Origin: Actinomycetes bacterium
Lineage (GTDB): Bacteria > Actinomycetota > Acidimicrobiia > Acidimicrobiales > RAAP-2
Assembly (NCBI GenBank): GCA_021795095.1
Contig: JAJYPU010000063.1
Location: 1 to 10,177, forward strand
DNA length: 10,177 nucleotides
Reading direction: 5' to 3'
The stretch's first letter is position 1. Every line of letters starts with the position of its first letter. Position numbers and translations under genes: made by a program. Positions 1-6,374 of the stretch are shown here, one piece after another. The notes under the pieces were generated by a model, which had not been told where the DNA came from, ran no database searches, and saw only the letters and a program-made list of their open reading frames with translations.

Positions 1-727
1 CGTCAAAGAGTCGTCGGGGCGGTTCGGGCGTCTCCCCGATCGGCTCGAAGCGACCAAGGTCCCGACGCCATCGTTCCACGACCTGCTCGCGGGTCCACGA
101 AGGTTTGTCGCCACGCTCGTCGGCGTAGCCACCCCAGATCGCCCGATACCCTTCGTCGAGGCCGGTCACGCCCTCGACACCCGAGAAGCTGCGCCACGCC
201 GTGCGCGCTGTATATTGATTGACCCCGAGGCGCAAAGTCGAGCGGTATAAGGCGTCGGCCGCGGGCAGGTGCGTGAAGAGCGATCGCGAGTCGGCCACCG
301 TTGACTCGTGGTCGGGTCGAGCACCCACGAGCACGTGGTCGTGCAGATGCGGCTCGCCCGACCGGTTGATCCCGTGGGTGAAACCCACGACCCGGCTCCA
401 GCTCGCTTGGCGTAGGTATTCGCCGCCTTCGACTCGTTGTCGTACGACCAGGGCTCGATCCTCCAGGTAGTCGATGGCGGCGAGAACGCCCGCTCGATGG
501 GCGGCGACCACGCCAGGAGCGGCCTGTGCGTCCAGGGCGATGAGGATCGACAACGGCCGCGGTGCGGCCACGACGACGTCGTAGCCGACGACGCTGGCGC
601 GCGCGGTCGTTTGGAGCACCCCGGCGACTTCGGCGCTCGAACGAGTGTCACCGGTACCACGCAGCCACCAACCCGGTGCGCCGGGGCGCGCGTCGGCCAA
701 CTCCTCGGCGCGATCACTCGTCAGATA
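1..727 (-). CDS. MobF/TrwC-type relaxase domain protein, partial, start unresolved
   Basis: TrwC relaxases nick DNA at an origin of transfer and pilot the strand during conjugation. The minus frame with codon first bases at 727, 724 and so on is open to the left edge. It reads Y-L-T-S-D-R-A-E near 727-704, P-G-W-W-L near 675, GYDVVVAAPRPLSILIALD at 586-530 (compare the family's GxDLTFSAPKSVSxLxAL), and NRSGEPHLHDHVLV around 364-326. The three metal-binding histidines are codons 349-347, 343-341 and 337-335. The segment between the N-terminal block and the GYD block is shorter than in typical family members. The roughly 25 N-terminal residues that normally hold the first catalytic tyrosine are absent: the frame has no ATG, GTG or TTG between a stop near 947 and the TTG at 703, inside the homologous region. 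The helicase part, if present, lies outside the window. It follows pafBC on the same strand. Family assignment is fairly sure; whether it is functional is doubtful. Confidence 0.72.
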
Positions 728-784
728 CTCAACGTCGCTTGACCGCCGAACGAATACATGGATCTCCGTGGACCTCCGGGGCCC

Positions 785-797
785 AACGGTTGCCGTT
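785..797. repeat. short inverted repeat at the end of pafBC
   Basis: AACGG-TTG-CCGTT is a perfect 5-bp stem with a 3-nt loop. It overlaps the pafBC stop codon at 798-796. No T-run follows on either strand, so it is at best a weak terminator or RNA 3'-end structure and may be chance. Confidence 0.25.
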
Positions 798-2730
798 ACA
801 GGGCGCTTCGGATCCGGCGCGCCAGTTCTCGGCCGGCGTCGGCGAACTCGGGCGTCGCCACGACCGCCCCCGGTCCGGCCTGGACCATCAGGTGGTCGAG
901 GAACGACCGGTCCGCTACGCGAAAGCGCACCGCGTGGCGTCCGTCGTCAAGGGCCCGCCATTGCGCACTCGGCAGGGGCTCGAAGATCCATCGTTGTGGT
1001 GCCTCGACCACGACCACGACATCGCTGCCGGATTCACCCACGGCCGTGAGCCAGTTCGAGACCGGGTCGGCGGGACGTGTTTCGTCGGCCGGTGACTTCG
1101 CCACGACGTCGTTGATCCGGTCGACGCGAAACGTCCGCCACGCGTCGCGCGTCAAACAGTACGCCCGAACGTACGAGTGGCCATTGAGCACCCTGATCTC
1201 GCGCGGCTCGATGGTCCGTTCCTGGGACTCGTCGGCCGTCGCCGGGGTGTAGTGGATCTTGATGCGTTCGCCGTGCTCAATGGCTGAACGCACGACCTCG
1301 AGCATCGACTCGGGAACGGCGGTCTCGATCTGCACCTGTGAGCCGATCGTGGACTCGATCTTGTCGATCGCAGTACGTAACTCGGGCTCGTCATAGATCC
1401 GCGAGGCCTCGCGAAGAGCGATGTTGAGCTCGAAAAGTTCTCGCCAGGTCAACGTCGCCAGGTCGGTCGCGTCGACGTCACCGCCATACTCGGCCCGATA
1501 GAGCGAGTCGTCCTCGGCCTCATGCTCCCAGTCATCACACTCCTTGATCACGTGCGCGGGGAACCCGTAGCGACCGTGCAAGGGCTCGAAGGAGACCAGA
1601 CGATCCATCACGTGACGAACGATGTCTGCCGATAGGTCGAAGCGGCGGGCTAAGTCGCTGATGCGCAGACCGTCGCCACTGAGGTGAACGGCGTGGAGCA
1701 ACTGCAGGGCCTGGCCGAGCGCATCGGTCGTCGTGACGGGATCGAAGCGCACCGCACTCATGTCCGGAACGACGCCCCGATTCACCCCGCGCAACCACGA
1801 GGTCAGCTCGCTCTTCAGGAGCTTCGGGCTCACGAGACGGACCCTCGCCCCAGCGTTCACGACGAAGCGCAGCGCCTCGCGCAGATTGTCGAAGGACAGC
1901 CCTACCTCCAGCGACCCGTCCTTTTTTGCCGCCGCGACCGCTTTGGGATACTCGCGCTTCAACAGGGTCGCGTAGTTCGACGAGGTCACCACGACCACGT
2001 CCACCGGTTTGGGCGTCCGGGCGAACTCGGGGCGCCACGCGGTCGCGAGCTCACGCATCATCTCGTCGACCTCGAACGTCTCGGCGCGCACCACCGGCAT
2101 CGAGGTGATGCGGGTCATCCGGTAGCCCTTCACCTCATTCGTGCCGTGGACCCGGGCCACCACGTAGGTGGCGCCGTCGATCACTCGGATCGCGAGAGGC
2201 TCAACGAGACGGAGCTTGTTGGCCGAGGACTGGTAGTCGAAGGCGAGCACACGACGCAGTCGCAGCGCGCGTAGCACGGGATTGAAGTAATGGGAGAACT
2301 CGAGCCCGCCGTCGGGCGCCGGCCCCTCGTCGAAGAGGCTGAACGCCCCGGAGCGACCGAAGCCACAGAGTCGCAGCGCGAGCCGCACGATGCGCTGCTC
2401 GGCCTCGGTGAGGGCCAGGGGCTCGGCGTACACCGAGTCGGGTTCAATCCAGTAGCCGACGGCGCCATCGTCCTGGACGACCGTCTCGATCTGCATGCCT
2501 AATTCGCGGATCTTGGCCTTATCGCGCTCAAACTTCTGTCGGATCGCCGACTCACCGCCCTGATAGGCGCGCACCTTGCGCGGGCCGCTCGCCCTCACGG
2601 GGTACTCGTCGATCAACAGCTCCGACACGATCGTCTCTTGCGTGAGCGGTCGCTGCCGGGTGGCGCTCTGCAGCAGCAACGTGAGAGCGACGAGCCGCTC
2701 GCGGCTCTCTTCGAGGGCGTCGCGGATCAT
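796..2730 (-). CDS. pafBC: PafB-PafC fusion, WYL-domain DNA-damage regulator
   Basis: PafB and PafC form the WYL-family transcription activator of the LexA-independent DNA-damage response in actinobacteria; it acts with RNA polymerase at promoters. This 644-residue protein carries both halves. The first has an N-terminal winged helix (about 10-95, with the typical FERDKAKIRELG helix at 67-78), a WYL domain (about 150-212) and a WCX extension (about 235-305). The second has a helix-turn-helix (about 333-380, LARRFDLSADIVRHVMDRL), a WYL domain (about 480-545) and a WCX domain (about 565-640). Separate PafB and PafC are each about half this length. I chose ATG 2730 because AGGAAGGGG lies 6 nt upstream; a GTG at 2757 would add nine residues that include the ribosome binding site. 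It follows moaC by 43 nt and is probably cotranscribed with it. No proteasome, pup or tat genes are in view, unlike the usual mycobacterial setting. Another double-WYL regulator is possible but fits less well. Confidence 0.85.
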   Translation of the reverse strand: MIRDALEESRERLVALTLLLQSATRQRPLTQETIVSELLIDEYPVRASGPRKVRAYQGGESAIRQKFERDKAKIRELGMQIETVVQDDGAVGYWIEPDSVYAEPLALTEAEQRIVRLALRLCGFGRSGAFSLFDEGPAPDGGLEFSHYFNPVLRALRLRRVLAFDYQSSANKLRLVEPLAIRVIDGATYVVARVHGTNEVKGYRMTRITSMPVVRAETFEVDEMMRELATAWRPEFARTPKPVDVVVVTSSNYATLLKREYPKAVAAAKKDGSLEVGLSFDNLREALRFVVNAGARVRLVSPKLLKSELTSWLRGVNRGVVPDMSAVRFDPVTTTDALGQALQLLHAVHLSGDGLRISDLARRFDLSADIVRHVMDRLVSFEPLHGRYGFPAHVIKECDDWEHEAEDDSLYRAEYGGDVDATDLATLTWRELFELNIALREASRIYDEPELRTAIDKIESTIGSQVQIETAVPESMLEVVRSAIEHGERIKIHYTPATADESQERTIEPREIRVLNGHSYVRAYCLTRDAWRTFRVDRINDVVAKSPADETRPADPVSNWLTAVGESGSDVVVVVEAPQRWIFEPLPSAQWRALDDGRHAVRFRVADRSFLDHLMVQAGPGAVVATPEFADAGRELARRIRSAL

Positions 2731-2736
2731 CGATGA

Positions 2737-2745
2737 CCCCTTCCT
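2737..2745 (-). promoter_or_regulatory. ribosome binding site of pafBC
   Basis: On the minus strand AGGAAGGGG stands 6 nt before ATG 2730. It is the strongest Shine-Dalgarno in the window and decides the start over the upstream GTG at 2757. Its presence fits translation from an internal position of a moaC-pafBC mRNA. Confidence 0.7.
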
Positions 2746-2773
2746 AGTGCCGGCCACCCGTCGAACGAGTCCG

Positions 2774-3268
2774 TCACAGCGGGGACGGTTCGTCGTCGCG
2801 ACGCCAGACGCCCGAACGGCCGCCGGACTTCTCCCACAACGCCACCGCCTCGATGGTCATCGTCCGATCAATCGACTTGCACATGTCATAGACGGTCAAC
2901 GCCGCCATCGTCACCGCGGTGAGCGCCTCCATCTCGACGCCGGTCCGGTCGATGGTATCGACGCTGGCCTCGACGTCGATGTGGGCGTCAGCGATGGTGA
3001 AATTGATGTAGACGTTGCCCACCAGGACTGGATGGGACATGGGCAGTAGGGACGCGGCCTGCTTGGCGGCCTGGATGCCCGCGACCCGGGCCGTGGCCAG
3101 CACGTCGCCCTTATTGACAGTGTTCGAGGCCACCGCCGAGGTCGTTGTCGCCAGCATGTTGATTCGGCACCGCGCGAGTGCCCGCCTCGCCATGACTTCG
3201 GTGGGTCCGATCTCGCGCGGAAAGGTCCCGTCGTGCGGCGTTCGTCGGAGCTGGTGGAAGTCGTCCAC
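2774..3268 (-). CDS. moaC: cyclic pyranopterin monophosphate synthase MoaC
   Basis: MoaC converts the MoaA product (3',8-cyclo-7,8-dihydroguanosine triphosphate) to cyclic pyranopterin monophosphate in molybdenum cofactor synthesis, as a cytosolic hexamer. At 164 residues the length is normal. Visible motifs are NKGDVLATARVAGIQAAK at 52-69 (Lys53), SHPVL with His79, GVEMEALT at 110-117, and YDMCK with Asp128 and Lys131, the conserved catalytic aspartate and lysine. Two oddities stand out: the usual Cys-His-Pro motif is Ser-His-Pro, and the N-terminal block (usually M-x-D-V-x-x-K) is poorly conserved. The start is GTG 3268, preceded by TAGCAT and 6 nt, which suggests a leaderless mRNA; no Shine-Dalgarno is seen. 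It is the first gene of a likely operon with pafBC. No other molybdenum cofactor gene is in the window. Function is confident, since all the catalytic residues I can place are kept. Confidence 0.93.
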   Translation of the reverse strand: MDDFHQLRRTPHDGTFPREIGPTEVMARRALARCRINMLATTTSAVASNTVNKGDVLATARVAGIQAAKQAASLLPMSHPVLVGNVYINFTIADAHIDVEASVDTIDRTGVEMEALTAVTMAALTVYDMCKSIDRTMTIEAVALWEKSGGRSGVWRRDDEPSPL

Positions 3269-3274
3269 GGCGCA

Positions 3275-3280
3275 ATGCTA
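3275..3280 (-). promoter_or_regulatory. -10 box of moaC (leaderless type)
   Basis: TAGCAT on the minus strand is followed by 6 nt (TGCGCC) and then the GTG at 3268. The spacing puts the transcription start at or next to the start codon, as in known actinobacterial leaderless genes. No good -35 is seen. Inferred from pattern only. Confidence 0.5.
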
Positions 3281-3309
3281 CTGAGCCGCGACAGGGAGCC
3301 GTGACGTGA

Positions 3310-3319
3310 CCGGTACACT
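3310..3319 (+). promoter_or_regulatory. extended -10 promoter of fmdB
   Basis: CCGGTACACT holds a TACACT -10 and predicts a start near 3326, giving a leader of about 28 nt. That leader contains GGGAG at about 3341-3345, correctly spaced for the ATG at 3354. The same CCGGTANNCT core precedes dxs and msrB. Confidence 0.5.
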
Positions 3320-3353
3320 GGCTCGGTTATCTCGTCTGCGGGAGTACCGACGT

Positions 3354-3569
3354 ATGCCAACCTACGAATACGAGTGTCAAGCGTGTCACGAGCGGGTCGA
3401 AGCCGTCCAGCACTTCTCCGATCCAGCCCTCACCACGTGTGAACTGTGCGGCGGAGAACTGCGCAAAGTGTTCTCGGCCGTCGGCATCGTCTTCAAGGGA
3501 AGCGGCTTCTACAAGAACGACAGTCGGTCGAGCACGTCGAAGCCGGCGCCCGCGGCCAGCTCGGATTAA
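3354..3569 (+). CDS. FmdB-family zinc-ribbon protein
   Basis: A 71-residue protein of the FmdB (putative regulatory, zinc-ribbon) family. It begins MPTYEYECQACHERVE and has a second pair in CELCGGELRKVF, so two C-x-x-C knuckles form one zinc ribbon at about residues 9-36. This is followed by the family signature VGIVFKGSGFYKND and a polar Ser/Ala/Pro tail. The family is widespread and was linked to formamidase regulation in methylotrophs, but its real role is unclear; nucleic acid or protein binding is inference. The start is chosen from the family's invariant MPTYEY and the GGGAG site 9 nt upstream; in-frame upstream starts from 3306 lack homology. It is divergent from moaC with an 85-bp gap. 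Its TAA stop interlocks with the stop of convergent tldE. Confidence 0.9.
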   Translation: MPTYEYECQACHERVEAVQHFSDPALTTCELCGGELRKVFSAVGIVFKGSGFYKNDSRSSTSKPAPAASSD

Positions 3570-4918
3570 CGACCCCCGACCGACACGCCGGTGACGGCGA
3601 TCGTCTGCCCCGCGGCGTTGCCCGGCAGCCACTCAACGTCTGAGCCCACCGCAATCACGTCGAGCAGCATTCGTTGCAGCGTCGACGCGACCGTCGCCTC
3701 ACGGAGTGGTTCGGCGAGATGGCCACCTCGGATCATGAACCCTGTGAACCCCACGGAGAAATCCCCCGATATTGGGTTCACCCCCGAATGTACGCCGCTC
3801 AGTGAATCGACGTACACGCCGTCGCCCACCAGCTGGACGATCTCGTCGGCGCTCTGAGGACCGGCGACGAAGCCGAGCGCTCGGCATCCGGCCGACGGCG
3901 GACCCGCGAGCCCGCCGCGCACCGCGCTGCCCGTCGAGGACACCCCGGCCCGACGCGCCGCCACGGTGTCGTACACGAAGCCGGCCAGACGGCCATGGTC
4001 GATGAGGACGTTACGCCGACATGCCAGTCCCTCGCCGTCGTAGCGACTCGCCGCGAACTGTCTCGGGTCGGTCGGGTCGTCTATGACGCTCACCACTCGT
4101 GACGCGACCTCGGTGTCGAGTCGCCCGGCGAAGATCGAGCGCCCTCGCACGACCGCGTCTCCGCTCAGCGCTGATCCGATGATGGCGAGCAGGGTGGCTG
4201 TACTCCGAGGACTAAAGACCGCCGTCGTTCGCACCGAAGTTGGTTTGACGGCGCCGAGCAGGCGGGTAGCTCGACTGATGGCATCGGTCGCCACCCGCTG
4301 CGCCTCGAGCGCCGCCGGACCTCGACCGGCCTGGAGTCCCCAGCCGGTCTGATCGCCCGACCCGTCCGCCGCGATTGCCTCCACCGAGAGAAACGAACCG
4401 GTGCGATCGGTCCGCGCGTGAACCCCGTACGTGGACGCGACCACGGTCTGCACGTCGTAGTCCGAGTAGTCCGCCGACTCAACCTGTCGGATCCGTTCGG
4501 CCCCGCGCACTAAGCGTTCAGTCTCGACCACGAGCGCCACCTTGTCGTCGAGGGACATCGATCGAACCGACGGGTCGGTCAGTTCGAGGGACGCCGCGGC
4601 GACACCATCGGGGCGAGCGAACGCGAGGAACTCGTCCTCTGACGCAAAACGTACGTTATCGCGCGCCTCACTGACGGCCCGATCAATGGCGTTCTCGTCG
4701 AGCGAACCGGTCCACGCGACCCCGATCCTCGCGCCAGCTGCGCCTTCACGAAGGATTCGGATCCCGACGCCGCCGGACGCGGCTCGCGCCAGGTTCTCGA
4801 CGCGCCCGTCGTAGACCTTGATCTCGACTTCGGTCCCGGCCGAGGCGAAGACCTCCATGGCCTCACCGTCATCGGCGCGACCGAGTACCCCCTCGACGAG
4901 CTCATTCAGGTCGTTCAC
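3566..4918 (-). CDS. tldE: TldE/PmbA, non-catalytic subunit of the TldD-TldE protease
   Basis: TldE (PmbA) pairs with TldD in a heterodimeric metalloprotease that degrades unfolded or short peptides. In E. coli the pair trims the microcin B17 leader and degrades the CcdA antitoxin. The 450-residue product matches the family along its length: N-terminal domain with VEIKVYDGRVENLARAASGG (31-50), a middle domain (about 115-220), and the C-terminal signature SGVHSGVNPISGDFSVGFTG (374-393). It lacks the HExxxH metal site, as expected for TldE. The GTG start at 4918 overlaps the tldD stop by 4 nt (GTGA), so the two are translationally coupled and made in equal amounts. A weak GGGGG lies 9 nt upstream. 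The stop at 3568-3566 overlaps the convergent fmdB stop. No precursor peptide or modification gene is next to it, so general peptide turnover is the likeliest role. Confidence 0.93.
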   Translation of the reverse strand: MNDLNELVEGVLGRADDGEAMEVFASAGTEVEIKVYDGRVENLARAASGGVGIRILREGAAGARIGVAWTGSLDENAIDRAVSEARDNVRFASEDEFLAFARPDGVAAASLELTDPSVRSMSLDDKVALVVETERLVRGAERIRQVESADYSDYDVQTVVASTYGVHARTDRTGSFLSVEAIAADGSGDQTGWGLQAGRGPAALEAQRVATDAISRATRLLGAVKPTSVRTTAVFSPRSTATLLAIIGSALSGDAVVRGRSIFAGRLDTEVASRVVSVIDDPTDPRQFAASRYDGEGLACRRNVLIDHGRLAGFVYDTVAARRAGVSSTGSAVRGGLAGPPSAGCRALGFVAGPQSADEIVQLVGDGVYVDSLSGVHSGVNPISGDFSVGFTGFMIRGGHLAEPLREATVASTLQRMLLDVIAVGSDVEWLPGNAAGQTIAVTGVSVGGR

Positions 4919-6312
4919 GATGCCGTACCCCCAACGGTCACCGCGCTCAGACGCAGCGTGGGCTGTCCGGTGCCAACGGGCACCTGCTGACCGTCTTTGC
5001 CACAGGTGCCCGGACCGCCCATGGCGAAGTCCCCGGCGACGGCGTCCACTCGCTGCAGGATCGCTGGTCCGTTCCCGATCAGATTGCAGTCACGCAGCGG
5101 CGTCGTGATCCGACCACCCTCGATCAAGAAGGCCGACGTCATGCCGAAAACGAAGTCGCCAGTGGCGGTGTTGACCTGTCCACCGCCCAGCTGGGCCACG
5201 TAGATCCCGTAGGGCGTCTGGGCCACGATCTCGTCGGCGTCGGAATCCCCGGCGAGCAAGAACGTGTTCGTCATCCGGACCATCGGTAGATACTGATAGC
5301 CCTGTCGGCGCCCGTTGCCGGATCGCCCGTGACCAGCTGAGCGGGCCCGCAGGTAGTCCCACATGTAGTCAGTGAGGACGCCGTTCTCGATGAGCGTCGT
5401 GCGGGTGCCACGGTGTCCTTCGTCGTCGACCGCGACGTACCCCCACTCACCCGCCACCGTCCCGTCGTCCACCAAGGTCACCAGCGGGCTCGCGACCCGC
5501 TGACCGCGTCGGCCGGCGTACACCGACGCCTCCTTCGCGATCGCGTCGGCCTCGAGACCGTGACCACACGCCTCGTGAAAGAGGATGCCGCCCGAACCGC
5601 CGGCGAGCACGACAGGCAGATCACCCGAAGGTGCGGGGCGAGCCGCCAACTTGGTGATCGCCTGGCGAGCGGCGGCTCGGGCCGTGTCCTCGACCAGGTC
5701 GTTGGTGATCTGTTCGTAGCCGGCCGTCGTGCCGAATGGTCGATACCCCGTCTGCATGCCGCCGTCACCCTCGGCGACGCAGGCGACGGTGAACCTCGTG
5801 CGAACCTGCTCGTCGGTGGCGACGAGACCCTCGGAATTGGCGATCAGGAGTCGGCGCGTCGAGCCACCCGCGCTGACCTGCACCTGGGTCAGCGAGCCAC
5901 CCTCGCTGCGGGCCACGTCGTCGGCCCGGCGCAGGTGGTCGACGGTGCGGGCCTTGTCGACGCCCACTGGCGACAGGTCGTAGTCGGTGCGGTGTCGCTC
6001 GGGCGTACCGAGCGCGACGCGACTGACGCCGCGGCCATCATGCGCGGCCGTGGCGGCGGCTTCGGCGGCCGCCAGCAACCCGGCCTCGCTGAGGTCGGCC
6101 GTGTGGGCGAAGCCCGTCGTGGTTCCGGCAATGACGCGGATGCCTGCGCCACGCTCGTGGCCCGAGGCCAGGGTCTCGACGCGACGTTGGTCCAAAACGG
6201 CGGCGCGTGACGTACGGTCCTCGACGAAGAGCTCGGCGAAGTCGCCACCTCGACGCTGCGCTGCGTGCAGTACCCGCTCGATGACGTCGACGGCAACCAG
6301 GTCCTCACTCAC
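4915..6312 (-). CDS. tldD: TldD, catalytic zinc metalloprotease subunit
   Basis: TldD carries the active site of the cytosolic TldD-TldE peptidase. From GTG 6312 the protein is 465 residues. The zinc motif HEACGH is at 246-251 inside GGSGGILFHEACGHGLEADA. A cysteine at about 437 in GGPGTCGKDGQ is the expected third zinc ligand near the C terminus. The GDFVFGMTSAFLIEGGRIT segment (385-403) and the N-terminal FAELFVEDRTSRAAVLDQRRVE block are typical. I chose GTG 6312 over a longer in-frame start at 6390 for two reasons: family homology begins near VSEDLVAVDVIERVL, and the longer form would run through the dxs promoter and start. TACGCT sits 6 nt before this GTG, so the mRNA is probably leaderless. 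It is divergent from dxs and coupled to tldE. Confidence 0.93.
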   Translation of the reverse strand: MSEDLVAVDVIERVLHAAQRRGGDFAELFVEDRTSRAAVLDQRRVETLASGHERGAGIRVIAGTTTGFAHTADLSEAGLLAAAEAAATAAHDGRGVSRVALGTPERHRTDYDLSPVGVDKARTVDHLRRADDVARSEGGSLTQVQVSAGGSTRRLLIANSEGLVATDEQVRTRFTVACVAEGDGGMQTGYRPFGTTAGYEQITNDLVEDTARAAARQAITKLAARPAPSGDLPVVLAGGSGGILFHEACGHGLEADAIAKEASVYAGRRGQRVASPLVTLVDDGTVAGEWGYVAVDDEGHRGTRTTLIENGVLTDYMWDYLRARSAGHGRSGNGRRQGYQYLPMVRMTNTFLLAGDSDADEIVAQTPYGIYVAQLGGGQVNTATGDFVFGMTSAFLIEGGRITTPLRDCNLIGNGPAILQRVDAVAGDFAMGGPGTCGKDGQQVPVGTGQPTLRLSAVTVGGTAS

Positions 6313-6318
6313 CGCGCC

Positions 6319-6328
6319 AGCGTATCGG
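6319..6328 (-). promoter_or_regulatory. -10 promoter of tldDE (leaderless type)
   Basis: CCGATACGCT on the minus strand includes TACGCT at 6324-6319, then 6 nt to GTG 6312. It differs by one base from the CCGGTANNCT core seen at the plus-strand genes. With 17-nt spacing its -35 would fall at about 6347-6342, overlapping the dxs -35 region. Confidence 0.5.
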
Positions 6329-6352
6329 GCCCGTCGATCGGTTTTCGAGACG

Positions 6353-6364
6353 TACCGGCCGGTA
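6353..6364. promoter_or_regulatory. 12-bp palindrome overlapping the dxs -10
   Basis: TACCGGCCGGTA is a perfect palindrome; its last two bases are the first two of the dxs -10 box. It could be an operator or only a by-product of a GC-rich extended -10. A related dyad with the same half-sites and a 4-nt spacer precedes msrB. Confidence 0.4.
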
Positions 6365-6368
6365 GGCT
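6359..6368 (+). promoter_or_regulatory. extended -10 promoter of dxs (leaderless type)
   Basis: CCGGTAGGCT includes TAGGCT at 6363-6368, followed by TACTGG and the GTG at 6375. The 6-nt gap implies transcription starting at the start codon. No Shine-Dalgarno exists upstream, which supports the leaderless reading. Confidence 0.55.
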
Positions 6369-6374
6369 TACTGG

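Noticed and set aside
166..717. 183-residue minus-strand ORF with a GTG start
   Set aside because: Its translation is Ser/Pro/Arg/Thr-rich noise. The neighbouring frame over the same bases carries clear relaxase motifs.
1684..2274. 196-residue plus-strand ORF antisense to pafBC
   Set aside because: Shadow of the pafBC reading frame; low-complexity His/Arg-rich product with no motif.
3275..3294. Possible RecA-NDp (PafBC-dependent) promoter at moaC, CTGTCGCGG before TAGCAT
   Set aside because: The known motif is tTGTCRgtg-N8-TAnnnT. Here the spacer is 5 nt and the flanks differ, so autoregulation by PafBC is not supported.
3306..3353. Longer FmdB start at 3306
   Set aside because: The family begins MPTYEY at 3354 and a ribosome binding site precedes that ATG.
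5413..6210. 265-residue plus-strand ORF antisense to tldD
   Set aside because: It lies wholly inside tldD, has the Arg/Gly/Ala-rich make-up of a high-GC shadow frame and no recognisable domain.
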